Assembly (NCBI RefSeq): GCF_002007565.1
Contig: NZ_CP015625.1
Location: 1,922,001 to 1,986,000 of the forward strand
DNA from: Ditibartonella choladocola
GTDB lineage: Bacteria; Pseudomonadota; Alphaproteobacteria; Rhizobiales; Rhizobiaceae
Direction: 5' to 3'
Length of the DNA stretch: 64,000 nt
A program made the position numbers and the translations under genes. Positions 1 to 9,461 of the stretch are shown in pieces (position 1 is the first letter of the stretch; each line of letters starts with the position of its first letter). The notes under the pieces were generated by a model that was given only the letters and a program-made list of their open reading frames with translations, was not told the origin of the DNA and searched no databases.

Positions 1-547
1 CGATCTGCAACACGTTATCTGACAAAAACCGGTAAGGCGGTATTTCGAGGTTGCGGTTGGCGGGGCCTGAACGCACCCTTCCGGCTGTGTCGTAAACCGA
101 ACCATGACAGGGGCAAAACCAGCCGCCAAAAGCACCCGACTGCCCCAAGGGCACACAACCGAGATGCGTACAAATATTAATCATCACCAGCCAGTTTTCA
201 TGCCCCTCACCAGCCGATCGGGCAAGATCGGTGGCGGGTTGCTTCCCTTCAAGATTGGGATTAGCCGCATCCGGATCTTTCAGTTTATTCAGATCGACGT
301 TTCTCGCGTCATCAATTTCTTTTTGTGTGCGATTGCGGATGACGACCGGCTGACCGCGCCATTTGACGGTCACAGACATTCCCTCTTCAATGCCGGAAAT
401 ATCAACCTCGATTGTGGCACTTGCCAGCACTTTCTGATCGGGGCGCAACTGGTCGATAAATGGCCATGCGACAGAACCGACGCCCAGCGCACCGGCAACG
501 CCGGTTGCAAGAAATAGAAAATCGCGTCGTGTCTTTTCGCTACTCAT
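1..547 (-). CDS. petA: Ubiquinol-cytochrome c reductase iron-sulfur subunit (Rieske protein), 3' end cut by window edge
   Basis: Read on the minus strand from ATG at 547; the frame is open to base 1, so the C-terminus lies outside the window. This is the [2Fe-2S] subunit of the cytochrome bc1 complex, which moves electrons from ubiquinol to cytochrome c1 in the inner membrane. Visible features are a twin-arginine-like N-terminus (TRRDFLFLATG) followed by one membrane segment (about residues 9-30), and both cluster-binding boxes, CTHLGC and CPCHGS, near residues 130-160. petB and petC would be expected just left of the window. The call is secure from the two boxes. The gap upstream holds no clear promoter. 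Confidence 0.97.
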   Translation of the reverse strand, partial: MSSEKTRRDFLFLATGVAGALGVGSVAWPFIDQLRPDQKVLASATIEVDISGIEEGMSVTVKWRGQPVVIRNRTQKEIDDARNVDLNKLKDPDAANPNLEGKQPATDLARSAGEGHENWLVMINICTHLGCVPLGQSGAFGGWFCPCHGSVYDTAGRVRSGPANRNLEIPPYRFLSDNVLQI

Positions 548-1077
548 TGTAAAAGGTTGTAACCTGCCGGAAAAAGGTTGGAGCCTATTGGTCAAACGTA
601 TGTTTTTTAGCACACAGCATCAATTTGTCCACGATTTAAAAAGAATGATAGTTGAAACACCATGTATTTTCAAAATTTTAAAGCCGTGCGCCGGCATAGC
701 TTAAGCATTTTTACCCGATTGTTTCAAATAACGGCAGTTCGTCGCGCAATGAAGAAAACGGGGTGTCGGGTGTCGCCATCAATCAGGGTCGGCAAAATAC
801 AATCCGGCTTTAAAAAAACAGTTTATCTACTGCGGCTCAACCTTTTAACTTTCATCAGAATTGTTATTGAAAAATAGGCAACCCGAAGCGCGCGGTTAGG
901 AAACGCCTCGATTGCCCGATAAACTCCCTTAAATAGACACCCCGTAAACGTACACAAAGAAGAGGTTTCTGTTTTACGAAAACAAAAAACAGGAAACAGG
1001 AAAAGATCTTCCGGCTCAAAAGGGGCTGGCGTTTCTGTCCCGTTTTTTTCGCTCAAGCCCCTTTAAACGATAAAATC
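548..1077. other. Spacer between petA and the ABC exporter gene
   Basis: Both flanking genes run on the minus strand. Short open frames here have no recognisable protein character. A GC-rich inverted repeat (AAAGGGGCT / AGCCCCTTTT, about 1014-1065) with a long loop lies just after the exporter stop and may be a weak terminator. The petA promoter should lie within 548-660, but I see no convincing -35/-10 pair. Confidence 0.4.
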
Positions 1078-2916
1078 TCAAGACTCACTATCAAGATCAA
1101 GATGTCCGCCAACCTGCCGGTTCCACAAATGGGCATAAATACCGTGCTTCAAAAGCAATTCTTCATGCGTGCCATCCTCGACAATTTTTCCCTTATCCAT
1201 CACGATCAAGCGGTCCATTTCGGCAATTGTCGACAAGCGGTGGGCAATGGCAAGAACAGTTTTTCCTTCCATCAGGCGCGCGAGATTTTCCTGAATGGCA
1301 GCTTCGACTTCCGAATCGAGTGCCGAGGTTGCCTCGTCAAGAATAAGAATCGGCGCATCTTTGAGCATGACACGTGAAATAGCAATGCGCTGGCGCTGCC
1401 CACCGGAAAGGCGCGCGCCGCGCTCTCCCACAAAGGCATCATATCCGGTTTTGCCGTTCTGGTCGCGCAGACTGTCGATAAAATCGGCAGCTTCGGCATC
1501 CCTCACTGCTTCAAGCAATTCCCGATTGCTGGCATCAGGCCGCCCATAGAGAATATTATCTTTGAGCGAACGGTGCAAAAGCGAGGTATCCTGTGTCACT
1601 ACGCCAATGGCCGCGCGCAAGCTTTCCTGTGTGACATCGGCAATATTTTGCCCGTCAATCAATATAGCGCCCTCTTCGACATCGTGAAAACGCAAGAGAA
1701 GATTGACAAGTGTCGATTTACCGGCGCCTGAGCGCCCCACAACCCCTACCTTTTGACCCGGCTCGATATGAAGGTTGAAATCTTTCAAGATTCCCTTGCC
1801 CTTGCCATAGTGGAAGCCGACATGTTCAAACCGGATGTCGCCTTTTTTGACGACAAGTTTTTTGGCGTCCTTCTTGTCTTCAACGATTCTATCCTGTGCA
1901 ATGGAATGCATTCCATCTTCGACAATACCGATATTTTCAAAAAGTGCGGCCATTTCCCACATAATCCATTGCGCCATGCCGTTAAGCCGCAAGACAAGGC
2001 CGATACTGACCGCAACAGCGCCGACAAGAATGGCATCCCGCTGCCATAGCCAGATGCCGAGCGCTCCCACAACAAACAATAAAATACAATTCGACACATA
2101 AACGCTGATCGAAAATTTCGAGATGAGCCGCATCTGTTTGTAAACCGTACCCTGAAAATGCTCGAACCCTTCACGGGCAAAGCTTTCCTCTCTTGCGTGG
2201 TGGGAAAAGAGTTTGACGGTTGCAATATTGGTATAAGAATCAACAACCCGCCCTGTCATGAGAGAACGCGCATCGGCTTGCGCTTCGGAAGCATCGCGCA
2301 ATTTCGGAATAAAATATTTAAGTAGCCCGATATAGCTGATAATCCACAAAAGAAAGGGCACCATCAGCCGCCAGTCGGAGGAAGCGGCAATCACCAGTGT
2401 GCCAAGGAAATAGACAATCACATAGTTTAAAACGTCAAAAAGCTTCATCACCGTTTCACGCACCGACAAGGCCGTTTGCATCACCTTCGCCGATATGCGA
2501 CCGGAAAATTCGTTCTGGAAAAAGCTCATGGATTGGCCGAGCAGATAACGATGCACAAGCCAGCGTATCCGCATCGGATAATTGCCAAGCAATGTCTGAT
2601 GCATGACCATGCTGTGCATGGTGACAAAAAATGGCAGGATGAGAACAACCAGCACACCGATGAGTGCAAGTTTTACGCCTTGCGTTTCAAAAAATGTTGC
2701 CCGCGAATTGGCATTGAGCCAATCGACAATACTGCCCAGAAACCCGAAAAGCGAAACTTCTGTCACCGCAATCAAGGCGGTAAAAATTGCCATGAAGATC
2801 AACCACGGCCAAACGCCTTCCGTATAATAAAGGCAGAAACCCAACAGATTTTGCGGTGGTCGTTTCAGCTCCTTTTCGGGAAAAGCGTTCAATCTTCGTT
2901 CAAACCATCCAAACAT
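1078..2916 (-). CDS. ABC transporter, fused permease/ATP-binding exporter (MsbA/ABCB type)
   Basis: A 612-residue half-transporter that would act as a homodimer in the inner membrane. Residues about 30-330 hold the six-helix transmembrane domain; the C-terminal ATPase has Walker A GRSGAGKST (about 400), signature LSGGQRQR (about 505), Walker B ILILDEATSALD and the switch His in AIAHRLSTI. Length and order match the lipid/drug exporter family. The substrate cannot be read from the sequence; related genes in alphaproteobacteria are annotated as multidrug or lipid exporters. The ATG at 2916 follows GAGCTCGACC, a modest ribosome site. It is divergent from trmL and co-directional with petA, but 530 bp separate the two, so it is probably its own unit. 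Confidence 0.9.
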   Translation of the reverse strand: MFGWFERRLNAFPEKELKRPPQNLLGFCLYYTEGVWPWLIFMAIFTALIAVTEVSLFGFLGSIVDWLNANSRATFFETQGVKLALIGVLVVLILPFFVTMHSMVMHQTLLGNYPMRIRWLVHRYLLGQSMSFFQNEFSGRISAKVMQTALSVRETVMKLFDVLNYVIVYFLGTLVIAASSDWRLMVPFLLWIISYIGLLKYFIPKLRDASEAQADARSLMTGRVVDSYTNIATVKLFSHHAREESFAREGFEHFQGTVYKQMRLISKFSISVYVSNCILLFVVGALGIWLWQRDAILVGAVAVSIGLVLRLNGMAQWIMWEMAALFENIGIVEDGMHSIAQDRIVEDKKDAKKLVVKKGDIRFEHVGFHYGKGKGILKDFNLHIEPGQKVGVVGRSGAGKSTLVNLLLRFHDVEEGAILIDGQNIADVTQESLRAAIGVVTQDTSLLHRSLKDNILYGRPDASNRELLEAVRDAEAADFIDSLRDQNGKTGYDAFVGERGARLSGGQRQRIAISRVMLKDAPILILDEATSALDSEVEAAIQENLARLMEGKTVLAIAHRLSTIAEMDRLIVMDKGKIVEDGTHEELLLKHGIYAHLWNRQVGGHLDLDSES

Positions 2917-3526
2917 GGTCGAGCTCCTTGTTTCTGCTTTATTTTAGCTGTCTCAAAATAGTGTTCGACCTCTGCCCGAACACAAAACCCGAACACCCAA
3001 TCTGTGGAACGATCCGGCCCCTTGGAACGATCCGATTAGCGAAGTGTTTCATGGCTTCAAGTGTCATATGTCTTTTGTCACAAACCGGCGGATTTTTCAA
3101 AGCGGGAAACTTTTTTGCTCCCGACTTCTTCCGGCTTTTCCGGATGTCTTTAGACAGGAAAATGCAGAACACGGATTTGCCGACGACGATAAAACGGTTT
3201 TTGCGCCTCCCTGAAGATAGTTCAAAACTGCGTGCTTACAAGACGTTTCCCGCAACAAATAAGGCTTCCACTATCTCGAACAGCGCCGACAGCAGAAAAA
3301 CGAGGCAAAAAGCGATAATGTTTATGAAGTGAGACCAATTAGAGACAAATCACAGACAAACCGGAAAGCCGGCGGCAGACTTTACATAATCCGGTTGTTT
3401 GAACTTTGAATTAAACAAGCACATTCCGGAAGAGAAAAACACGTTTGCCAAGAATTGTGAATTTCATGTGTTTCGTTGCTTCCCCTCCTCTTTACAATGG
3501 CGGGTTCAAAAGCCTATTCAACATTC
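2917..3526. other. Divergent spacer between the ABC exporter and trmL
   Basis: About 600 bp that must hold two promoters. A short duplicated segment (TGGAACGATCCG, twice near 3003-3036) and duplicated CCCGAACAC are the only repeats. No protein-like frame was seen; the open frame before trmL is discussed with that gene. Confidence 0.3.
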
Positions 3527-3982
3527 ATGACAGTTCGTATTGCACTTTTTCAGCCCGACATTGCGGGAAACACCGGAACAATTTTGCGGCTCGGAGCCTG
3601 TTTCGGCGTGCCGGTTGACATTATCGAACCGGCCGGTTTTGACCTTTCCGACCGCCATTTGAAACGTGCGGGCATGGATTATCTCGAAATTGCAACATTG
3701 AAGCGGCACATTGATTGGCAACATTTTCTGGACGAACAGAAGGCGGAAAACCGCCGTCTCATTCTTTTTACCACAAAAACCGACAAACCTTATTGCGATT
3801 TTTCTTTTCAGGACGAAGACGTACTCCTGTTCGGGCGGGAATCGGCGGGTGCACCGGATTATGTCCATCAAGCCGTTGACGCTGAAGTGACCATTCCCAT
3901 GGTCAAAGTTGCGCGTTCTCTCAACCTTGCGGTGAGTGTTGCAATCGGCGTCAGCGAAGCATTGCGCCAGATCAACAAATAG
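3527..3982 (+). CDS. trmL: tRNA (cytidine(34)-2'-O)-methyltransferase
   Basis: A 151-residue SPOUT-class methyltransferase that modifies the wobble ribose of tRNA-Leu with S-adenosylmethionine. It begins with the family's typical core (VRIALFQPDIAGNTGTILRLGA) and carries the knot motifs LLFGRESAGAP and IPMVKVARSLNLAVSVAI. The frame is open further upstream to 3476, but ATG at 3527 gives the normal start immediately before the conserved first strand and the usual family length, so I chose it. It is followed 108 bp later by hemF on the same strand; this trmL-hemF neighbourhood is common in Brucella-group genomes. Confidence 0.94.
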   Translation: MTVRIALFQPDIAGNTGTILRLGACFGVPVDIIEPAGFDLSDRHLKRAGMDYLEIATLKRHIDWQHFLDEQKAENRRLILFTTKTDKPYCDFSFQDEDVLLFGRESAGAPDYVHQAVDAEVTIPMVKVARSLNLAVSVAIGVSEALRQINK

Positions 3983-4090
3983 ACCTCATTCAATTAGTCG
4001 ACGAATTATTAATAGGTAGACAAAGCCGTTTTCAACCCTTATCTCTTTTCTGGAGTTATTCTAAACGAGTTTATAGATTTAAGACGGATT

Positions 4091-5005
4091 ATGACGAATA
4101 GAGACATTCCCGATGACATGCCTTCCGATCTGGAAGACAAGAAAAAGCGGGCAGAAGAGTGGTTCCAATCATTACGGGATAGAATTTGTAATTCACTTGA
4201 AAAACTGGAACGGGAACTGACAGGCCAATTTTCCAATTTCTCTGCCGGTTCATTTGTCAGAACCCCGTGGGAAAAACCCGGCGGCATGAATGGCGGCGGT
4301 GTTATGTCGGTCATGAAGGGTCGCGTTTTTGAAAAAGCAGCTGTCCAGACATCGACTATTTATGGCGAATTTTCGCCCGAATTCAGGAAAGAAATTCCCG
4401 GAGCACAAGATGACCCGCGCTTCTGGGCAAGTGGCATTTCGCTTATTGTGCACCCACAAAGCCCGCATGTGCCGACCGTCCATTTCAACACCCGTATGAT
4501 CGTTACAACCCGCCAATGGTTTGGCGGCGGTGCGGATTTGACACCAATGCTTGCCGAGCGGCGCACCCAGTCGGATATTGATACCCAAACCTTTCATAAG
4601 GCGTTCCAATATGTCTGCGAACGCCACCCCACGGTTGCCGATTATCCGAAATTCAAGAAATGGTGCGACGAATATTTTTATCTGAAACACCGCAAAGAAC
4701 CGCGTGGCGTTGGCGGTATATTTTACGATTGGCTCCATAGCAGCAAAGAAGCCGGTGGCTGGGAAGCCGATTTCAGTTTTACGCAGGATGTCGGGCGGGC
4801 TTTCGACATTGTTTATCCTTCGATTGTGCGTGAAAACTTCAATAAGCCGTGGACAGAAAAACAAAGAAATGCCCAACTTATCCAGCGTGGCCGCTATGTC
4901 GAATTCAACCTTATTTACGACAGGGGCACTATTTTCGGGCTCAAGACCGGCGGGAATATCGAAAGTATTCTCTCTTCCCTGCCGCCCACTGTTAAATGGC
5001 TTTAG
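4091..5005 (+). CDS. hemF: Oxygen-dependent coproporphyrinogen III oxidase
   Basis: A 304-residue soluble enzyme that oxidatively decarboxylates coproporphyrinogen III to protoporphyrinogen IX in haem synthesis, using O2. Diagnostic segments are [38 protein letters not shown] split across residues about 130-155, the [12 protein letters not shown] loop and the C-terminal [15 protein letters not shown]. Length matches the family. The ATG at 4091 follows AAGACGGATT. An N-terminal charged helix (residues 5-30) is a little longer than in the E. coli protein. The gene converges with cca, and the gap between them contains an 18-bp tandem repeat. Confidence 0.97.
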   Translation: MTNRDIPDDMPSDLEDKKKRAEEWFQSLRDRICNSLEKLERELTGQFSNFSAGSFVRTPWEKPGGMNGGGVMSVMKGRVFEKAAVQTSTIYGEFSPEFRKEIPGAQDDPRFWASGISLIVHPQSPHVPTVHFNTRMIVTTRQWFGGGADLTPMLAERRTQSDIDTQTFHKAFQYVCERHPTVADYPKFKKWCDEYFYLKHRKEPRGVGGIFYDWLHSSKEAGGWEADFSFTQDVGRAFDIVYPSIVRENFNKPWTEKQRNAQLIQRGRYVEFNLIYDRGTIFGLKTGGNIESILSSLPPTVKWL

Positions 5006-5200
5006 CAATTTCAATTAGAAAAGCCGGAATAGCTTTAGCTATTTCGCGAAGCCAAATCCCGAAATGGGTGTAATCACGAAATTGGACAAAAGGTGGCAGA
5101 TAAAATAAGCCGGATAAACATTGCCTTCATCACGTCGGGCACGAAAGCAAACCTGCCTCATTTTACCGAATAGGCCGCGAGGCTGATATTTCCGATCAGA

Positions 5201-5344
5201 CCATAGCCACATCTCAGGCCATGGCCACATCTCAGGCCATTGTCATATCTCAGGCCATGGCCCCATCTTAGGTCATTGCCACATCTCAGACCATGGCCAC
5301 ATCTCAGACAATGGCCATATCTCACGCCATTGCCATATCGAGGA
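5201..5344. repeat. 18-bp tandem repeat, 8 units, running into the cca 3' end
   Basis: Eight contiguous 18-bp units close to CCATGGCCACATCTCAGG, differing at one to five bases each. The array fills most of the hemF/cca convergent gap (5006-5321), and the last unit and a half lies inside the cca reading frame, where it supplies the final DMAMA residues and stop codon. No spacers separate the units, so this is not a CRISPR. Confidence 0.9.
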
Positions 5345-6575
5345 GTGCTTTCTTATCCAGTAAAAAGCCGGTTTCCACCCAAAGTCTTTCCAGCGCTTTA
5401 AGTTTGTGCCCGATGGCCGGCCCCTCGGTGATGCCGAGAGGTAAAAGATCTTTGCCGGTCAAGGGAAAAACCGGAACCTCATAATGCTCGGCCAATTTTC
5501 TGAGCCGTGTATAATGGCTTGCTTCAACAAGTGCATTATCATTGCTTAAAGCATGGGCGCGTGCATGCGACAATGCGAGCGTCAATTCATCAAGAACCGC
5601 CTGCTTGCCATGATTATAGACCAGTTTTTTAATTCCGACATCGGGACAATCATATTTGATCGGCCCCATATGCGCAAAGGCAAGCAACCGTGTTTTCTCA
5701 GCTTTGGAAAAGCGCAACCGTTCGGCCATTTTTTTCAATCGCACTTCATCGGGTGGCACAATGGAAAAAAGCCGCAATAACGGGTCGGGAGGAAAGCCCA
5801 TGACATGTTCGGTTCCGATCAGCGGGGGAAATGCGTCGATACCCCATTTTTCGGTTTCGGGAAGAATAATTCCCAAAATTGCGGCTTGCCGCATCCATAA
5901 AAGCGCCCGCGTCGGGTCGGGAGCGGAAAGCATTTTTTTAACCTCCGACCACACCCGTTCGGCAGATAATTGCAAAAGGCCGTCTTTCAGCCGTGCGCAA
6001 GCTTTGATGGCTTCGGCATCGGGACGCCCTTTGCCCACCCATGCATAAAGGCGAAAAAATCTTAAAATGCGCAAGTAATCCTCGCGGATACGATCCTCGG
6101 CAACGCCGATGAAACGCAAAGTCTCGCTTTCAATATCGGCAAGACCGTTGACATCATCATAAATTTTACCTTCGGCATCGGCATAAATGGCGTTGATTGT
6201 GAAATCGCGCCTTTGTGCGTCAGTCTTCCAGTCACGCCCGAAAACAACTTTTGCCCGCCGCCCGTCCGGCTCGATATCGGCTCTAAGCGCGGTTACTTCA
6301 TAGGAGTGACCCTTCACCACCACAGTGATTGTGCCATGTTCATAGCCTGTGGGAACTGCTTTGAAACCTTTCTCGCTTACCCGCTTGATAATTTCATCGG
6401 GCACACAGGTTGTTGCAATATCAATATCGTTGACAGGATAGCCCAGAAGCTGGTTACGCACAGCCCCGCCTACCACGCGCGCCTCTTCGCCATTTTCCGA
6501 AAGACAATGAAGCAGTTGTTGCAGCCCCTCATCGTGAAGCCACAAGGCTTTTTTGGCGATATTAAGCGTAGTCAA
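5322..6575 (-). CDS. cca: CCA tRNA nucleotidyltransferase / poly(A) polymerase family
   Basis: A class II nucleotidyltransferase of 417 residues that builds or repairs the 3' CCA end of tRNA. Near the N-terminus it has VVGGAVRNQLLG followed by the catalytic DIDIATT; RRDFTINAIYAD and the RILRFFRLYAWVG helix follow, and the rest is the helical tail. The frame is open upstream to 6626, but a TTG at 6575 overlaps the TGA of the upstream Nudix gene as TTGA and is preceded by AGAAAGG at good spacing, so I use it; no ATG is available closer to the conserved core. This start implies translational coupling with the Nudix gene. The C-terminal residues come from the 18-bp repeat array. Confidence 0.92.
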   Translation of the reverse strand: MTTLNIAKKALWLHDEGLQQLLHCLSENGEEARVVGGAVRNQLLGYPVNDIDIATTCVPDEIIKRVSEKGFKAVPTGYEHGTITVVVKGHSYEVTALRADIEPDGRRAKVVFGRDWKTDAQRRDFTINAIYADAEGKIYDDVNGLADIESETLRFIGVAEDRIREDYLRILRFFRLYAWVGKGRPDAEAIKACARLKDGLLQLSAERVWSEVKKMLSAPDPTRALLWMRQAAILGIILPETEKWGIDAFPPLIGTEHVMGFPPDPLLRLFSIVPPDEVRLKKMAERLRFSKAEKTRLLAFAHMGPIKYDCPDVGIKKLVYNHGKQAVLDELTLALSHARAHALSNDNALVEASHYTRLRKLAEHYEVPVFPLTGKDLLPLGITEGPAIGHKLKALERLWVETGFLLDKKALLDMAMA

Positions 6576-7225
6576 CGGGATAACCTTTCTGCGAGTGAAC
6601 GAATCATTGCGGCCGTCGCACCCCATATATAGTGATTGTCGAAGGAAAGTGCATAGAAGCTCCGCTTTTCTGCTCCAGACTTCTTTGATACAATCACATA
6701 ATTTTTCGGATCAAGCACAAAAGCTAACGGTACAGTAAATATTTCATCAACCTCGTCGTCATTTTTGACAAATTCAGCGCCCGCTTCAATCAATCCCACC
6801 ACCGGACGAATCTCGAAACCTGTCGACGTATAATAGAAGTCGAGTTCGCCGAGTTTTGTGAAATATTCCGGCTCCAGCCCGATTTCTTCATGAGCTTCTC
6901 GCAAAGCTGTCATTTCATCGCTGGTGTCGCGCGCTTCTCTTTTCCCGCCCGGAAAAGCGATTTGTCCGGAATGTTTGAGAAGTTTTGCTGTCCGCTTTGT
7001 CAAAACGAGATGTGGCATATCGGATTTTTCAACAAGGCCGACAAGAACGGCCGAGCGTTGCCAGGACAAACGTTCGGATTTTTGCCGCATGGGAAGAGAA
7101 TTGGAAAACGGCCGGCCGGAATTAACCGATTGTATGGAAGAGCGTGAAACGGTTGAAAATTCTGTTTCTTCATTAAATTTTTTGACAATGTCGTTTTGCG
7201 AAATTACCCGACTTTCTCTATCCAA
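6572..7225 (-). CDS. Nudix hydrolase, CoA pyrophosphatase-like
   Basis: A 217-residue protein whose Nudix box reads GGKREARDTSDEMTALREAH plus EEIGLE (residues about 92-117), fitting GX5EX7REUXEEXGU. The flanking segments (RTAKLLKHSGQIAFPGG before the box, FYYTSTGFEIRPVVGLI after it) are those of the YeaB/NudL family, which cleave coenzyme A or its derivatives. The start is a TTG at 7225 preceded by AGAAGG; a later ATG at 7090 would remove the first 45 residues, which show no conserved fold, so the true start is uncertain. It overlaps cca by four bases and is divergent from the MoxR operon. Confidence 0.85.
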   Translation of the reverse strand: MDRESRVISQNDIVKKFNEETEFSTVSRSSIQSVNSGRPFSNSLPMRQKSERLSWQRSAVLVGLVEKSDMPHLVLTKRTAKLLKHSGQIAFPGGKREARDTSDEMTALREAHEEIGLEPEYFTKLGELDFYYTSTGFEIRPVVGLIEAGAEFVKNDDEVDEIFTVPLAFVLDPKNYVIVSKKSGAEKRSFYALSFDNHYIWGATAAMIRSLAERLSR

Positions 7226-7397
7226 TTTTAAAAAACCTTCTTGTCAAATCGCTATTCAAGACTTTTAGACAGTTCATTTCTGTTATTTTTCTGCTACAAG
7301 CCATGAAATAGTCATTGTTCAAAGATGAAGGTGGTGACAAATTCCATCACCGTCAATTCTATTTGGTCATCTATTCAAAAAGTTCTGGGGAAAAGCC

Positions 7398-8492
7398 ATG
7401 AGAAGCGCTTCTAAAACAACATCCGAGCCGAAGAAAACAAAAGCTGGCGCATCTGCCCTCAAGCCTGCAAAAAAGGCTGCTTCCCAAAAAGTTGCAAACA
7501 AAATTGCAGCAAAAGATGATGCCGGAATAATTGCCGATTTCGACAATGTCGGAAAGCTGTTTGAAACGTTGCGCGCCACGATCGACAAGGTTGTGTTCGG
7601 TCAAAGCACTGTTGTTGAAAACAGTATTATTGCGATTTTGTCGGGCGGGCACGCACTGCTTGTCGGTGTGCCGGGACTTGCAAAAACCCGATTGGTCGAA
7701 ACATTGGGCACTGTTTTGGGATTGGATGAAAAACGTATCCAGTTTACCCCCGATTTGATGCCATCCGATATTATCGGTTCGGAAGTCATGGATACCGACA
7801 AAAGCGGAAAACGCTCTTTCAGATACATCAAGGGGCCGGTTTTTGCCCAGCTTCTTATGGCTGATGAAATCAACCGTGCCTCGCCCAGAACCCAATCGGC
7901 GCTGTTGCAGGCCATGCAGGAATATCATGTCACTGTTGCCGGCGAACAATATGATTTGCCAAGCCCTTTCCATGTGCTTGCAACACAAAACCCGCTTGAA
8001 CAGGAAGGAACCTATCCGCTTCCTGAAGCCCAGCTTGACCGTTTCCTCATGCAGATCAATGTCGATTATCCCGATATTGATACCGAACGGCGCATTATTG
8101 TCGAAACAACGGGCGCTAAAAAACAAACAATAAAACCGGTGCTTGACGGAAAGAAGCTCGAAACCATTCAGGAAATGGTGCGACAAATGCCGATTTCCGA
8201 AAATGTCGTCGATGCCATTTTGAAATTGGTACGCTCTGCCCGCCCCGATTCCGATAATGTGCACGCTAAAAAACACATTGCCTGGGGGCCGGGTCCGCGT
8301 GCTTCACAAGCCCTGTCCTTGTGTGCGAGAGCGCGCGCACTTTATCAGGGGCGGCTTGCCCCCTCGGTTGACGATGTCAAAGCATTGGCAATTCCGGTTT
8401 TACAACACCGTATGGCATTGAACTTCACAGCGCGCGCCGACGGGCTTACAATTTCTGAAGTTATCAATGATCTTGTGAAAGACATCGAATAA
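7398..8492 (+). CDS. MoxR-family AAA+ ATPase
   Basis: A 364-residue AAA+ ATPase, first gene of a four-gene operon with DUF58 and two large membrane proteins. After a Lys/Ala-rich N-terminal tail of about 45 residues come Walker A GVPGLAKT (about 90-97), Walker B LLMADEINRASP, the AMQEYHVTV strand, the sensor LATQNPLEQEGTYPLPEAQLD region and the C-terminal lid with ISENVVDAILKLVRSARP. MoxR proteins act as chaperone-like remodelers for a VWA-domain partner; here the partners are the next three genes. The Lys-rich tail is unusual for the family. ATG at 7398 follows CTGGGGAAAAGCC. Confidence 0.95.
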   Translation: MRSASKTTSEPKKTKAGASALKPAKKAASQKVANKIAAKDDAGIIADFDNVGKLFETLRATIDKVVFGQSTVVENSIIAILSGGHALLVGVPGLAKTRLVETLGTVLGLDEKRIQFTPDLMPSDIIGSEVMDTDKSGKRSFRYIKGPVFAQLLMADEINRASPRTQSALLQAMQEYHVTVAGEQYDLPSPFHVLATQNPLEQEGTYPLPEAQLDRFLMQINVDYPDIDTERRIIVETTGAKKQTIKPVLDGKKLETIQEMVRQMPISENVVDAILKLVRSARPDSDNVHAKKHIAWGPGPRASQALSLCARARALYQGRLAPSVDDVKALAIPVLQHRMALNFTARADGLTISEVINDLVKDIE

Positions 8493-8552
8493 AAGGACAT
8501 CCGCTCAAGCTAAAACAACGGATAGCAAAACAACGGACAGCGAAAACAAATA

Positions 8553-9458
8553 ATGGCTATTGCTCGCGACATCAATGTAGAAGCACCAACCGATCTGGCG
8601 GTGAAAGCCCGTATCCAGTCGGCCAAACTGCCTGACCTTCTCATCGAGGCGCGCCACATTGCCAACACGCTGGTTTCCGGTTTTCATGGCCGGCGCAAAC
8701 GCGGCAATGGCGATAATTTCTGGCAATTTCGCCCCTATGTTGATGGCGAACCGGTAACGCGCATTGATTGGCGCCGCTCGGCGCGCGACAATCATATCTA
8801 TCTTCGCGATCAGGAATGGGCAGCCGCCCAGACGATATGGATATTGCCCGATCAATCGCCCTCCATGCATTATCAATCCCGCTTTTCCGACATGCCCAAG
8901 GATAGTTATGCTATGCTTATGGCACTGACCCTTTGCGAACTTTTTTCCCGATCGGGAGAGCGTGTCGCAGTGCCGGGGCTTATGGCTCCCACCCAATCAC
9001 GCAATGCGGCCGAAGAAATGGCTTTAAGTTTCTCAAATCTCAAAGCCCCTCTGAAGTTCGGTGATTTTCTTGACGTAAGCCGCCATTCGCATATCATCCT
9101 TTTAAGTGATTTTCTGGATGATCCGGACACAATTGAAAAGAAATTCGGCGCATTGGCAAATGCCGATGTAACGGCGCATTTTGTCGAAGTTTGCGACCCC
9201 GCAGAAGAGCGTTTTCCCTACCATGGACGGGTTGAATTTATTGATCCGGAAAGCCGTCAATATTATCTTGCCGGTCGTGCCGAGACATTTCAGGATGCCT
9301 ATTTACGCCTCTATAAAGCGCGTCGTCAAAGTCTTGCCGATTTTGCCAACAAGAGCGGTGCGAGTTATCACATTGCTGCGACCGATAAAAAAATGAGCAC
9401 GGTTATTCTCGAACTTGCCAACCTCATCGGACAGGCTCAAGGTTACAGGAGAGGTTAA
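8553..9458 (+). CDS. DUF58 domain protein (VWA-like partner of MoxR)
   Basis: 301 residues with no signal peptide or membrane segment. The DUF58 core is clear: RRKRGNGDNFWQFRPYVDGE, then DWRRSARDNHIYLRDQE, then a VWA-like strand ILPDQSPSM with a DxSxS-type metal site (about residues 105-113). DUF58 proteins commonly follow moxR, and both are linked to envelope stress or maturation of metal proteins. The biochemical role is not established. The gap to moxR is 60 bp; the next gene starts 3 bp after its stop, so the genes are surely co-transcribed. Confidence 0.93.
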   Translation: MAIARDINVEAPTDLAVKARIQSAKLPDLLIEARHIANTLVSGFHGRRKRGNGDNFWQFRPYVDGEPVTRIDWRRSARDNHIYLRDQEWAAAQTIWILPDQSPSMHYQSRFSDMPKDSYAMLMALTLCELFSRSGERVAVPGLMAPTQSRNAAEEMALSFSNLKAPLKFGDFLDVSRHSHIILLSDFLDDPDTIEKKFGALANADVTAHFVEVCDPAEERFPYHGRVEFIDPESRQYYLAGRAETFQDAYLRLYKARRQSLADFANKSGASYHIAATDKKMSTVILELANLIGQAQGYRRG

Positions 9459-9461
9459 GGC

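Noticed and set aside
662..1056. Two small frames between petA and the ABC exporter
   Set aside because: They overlap on opposite strands, have no ribosome site and no recognisable fold.
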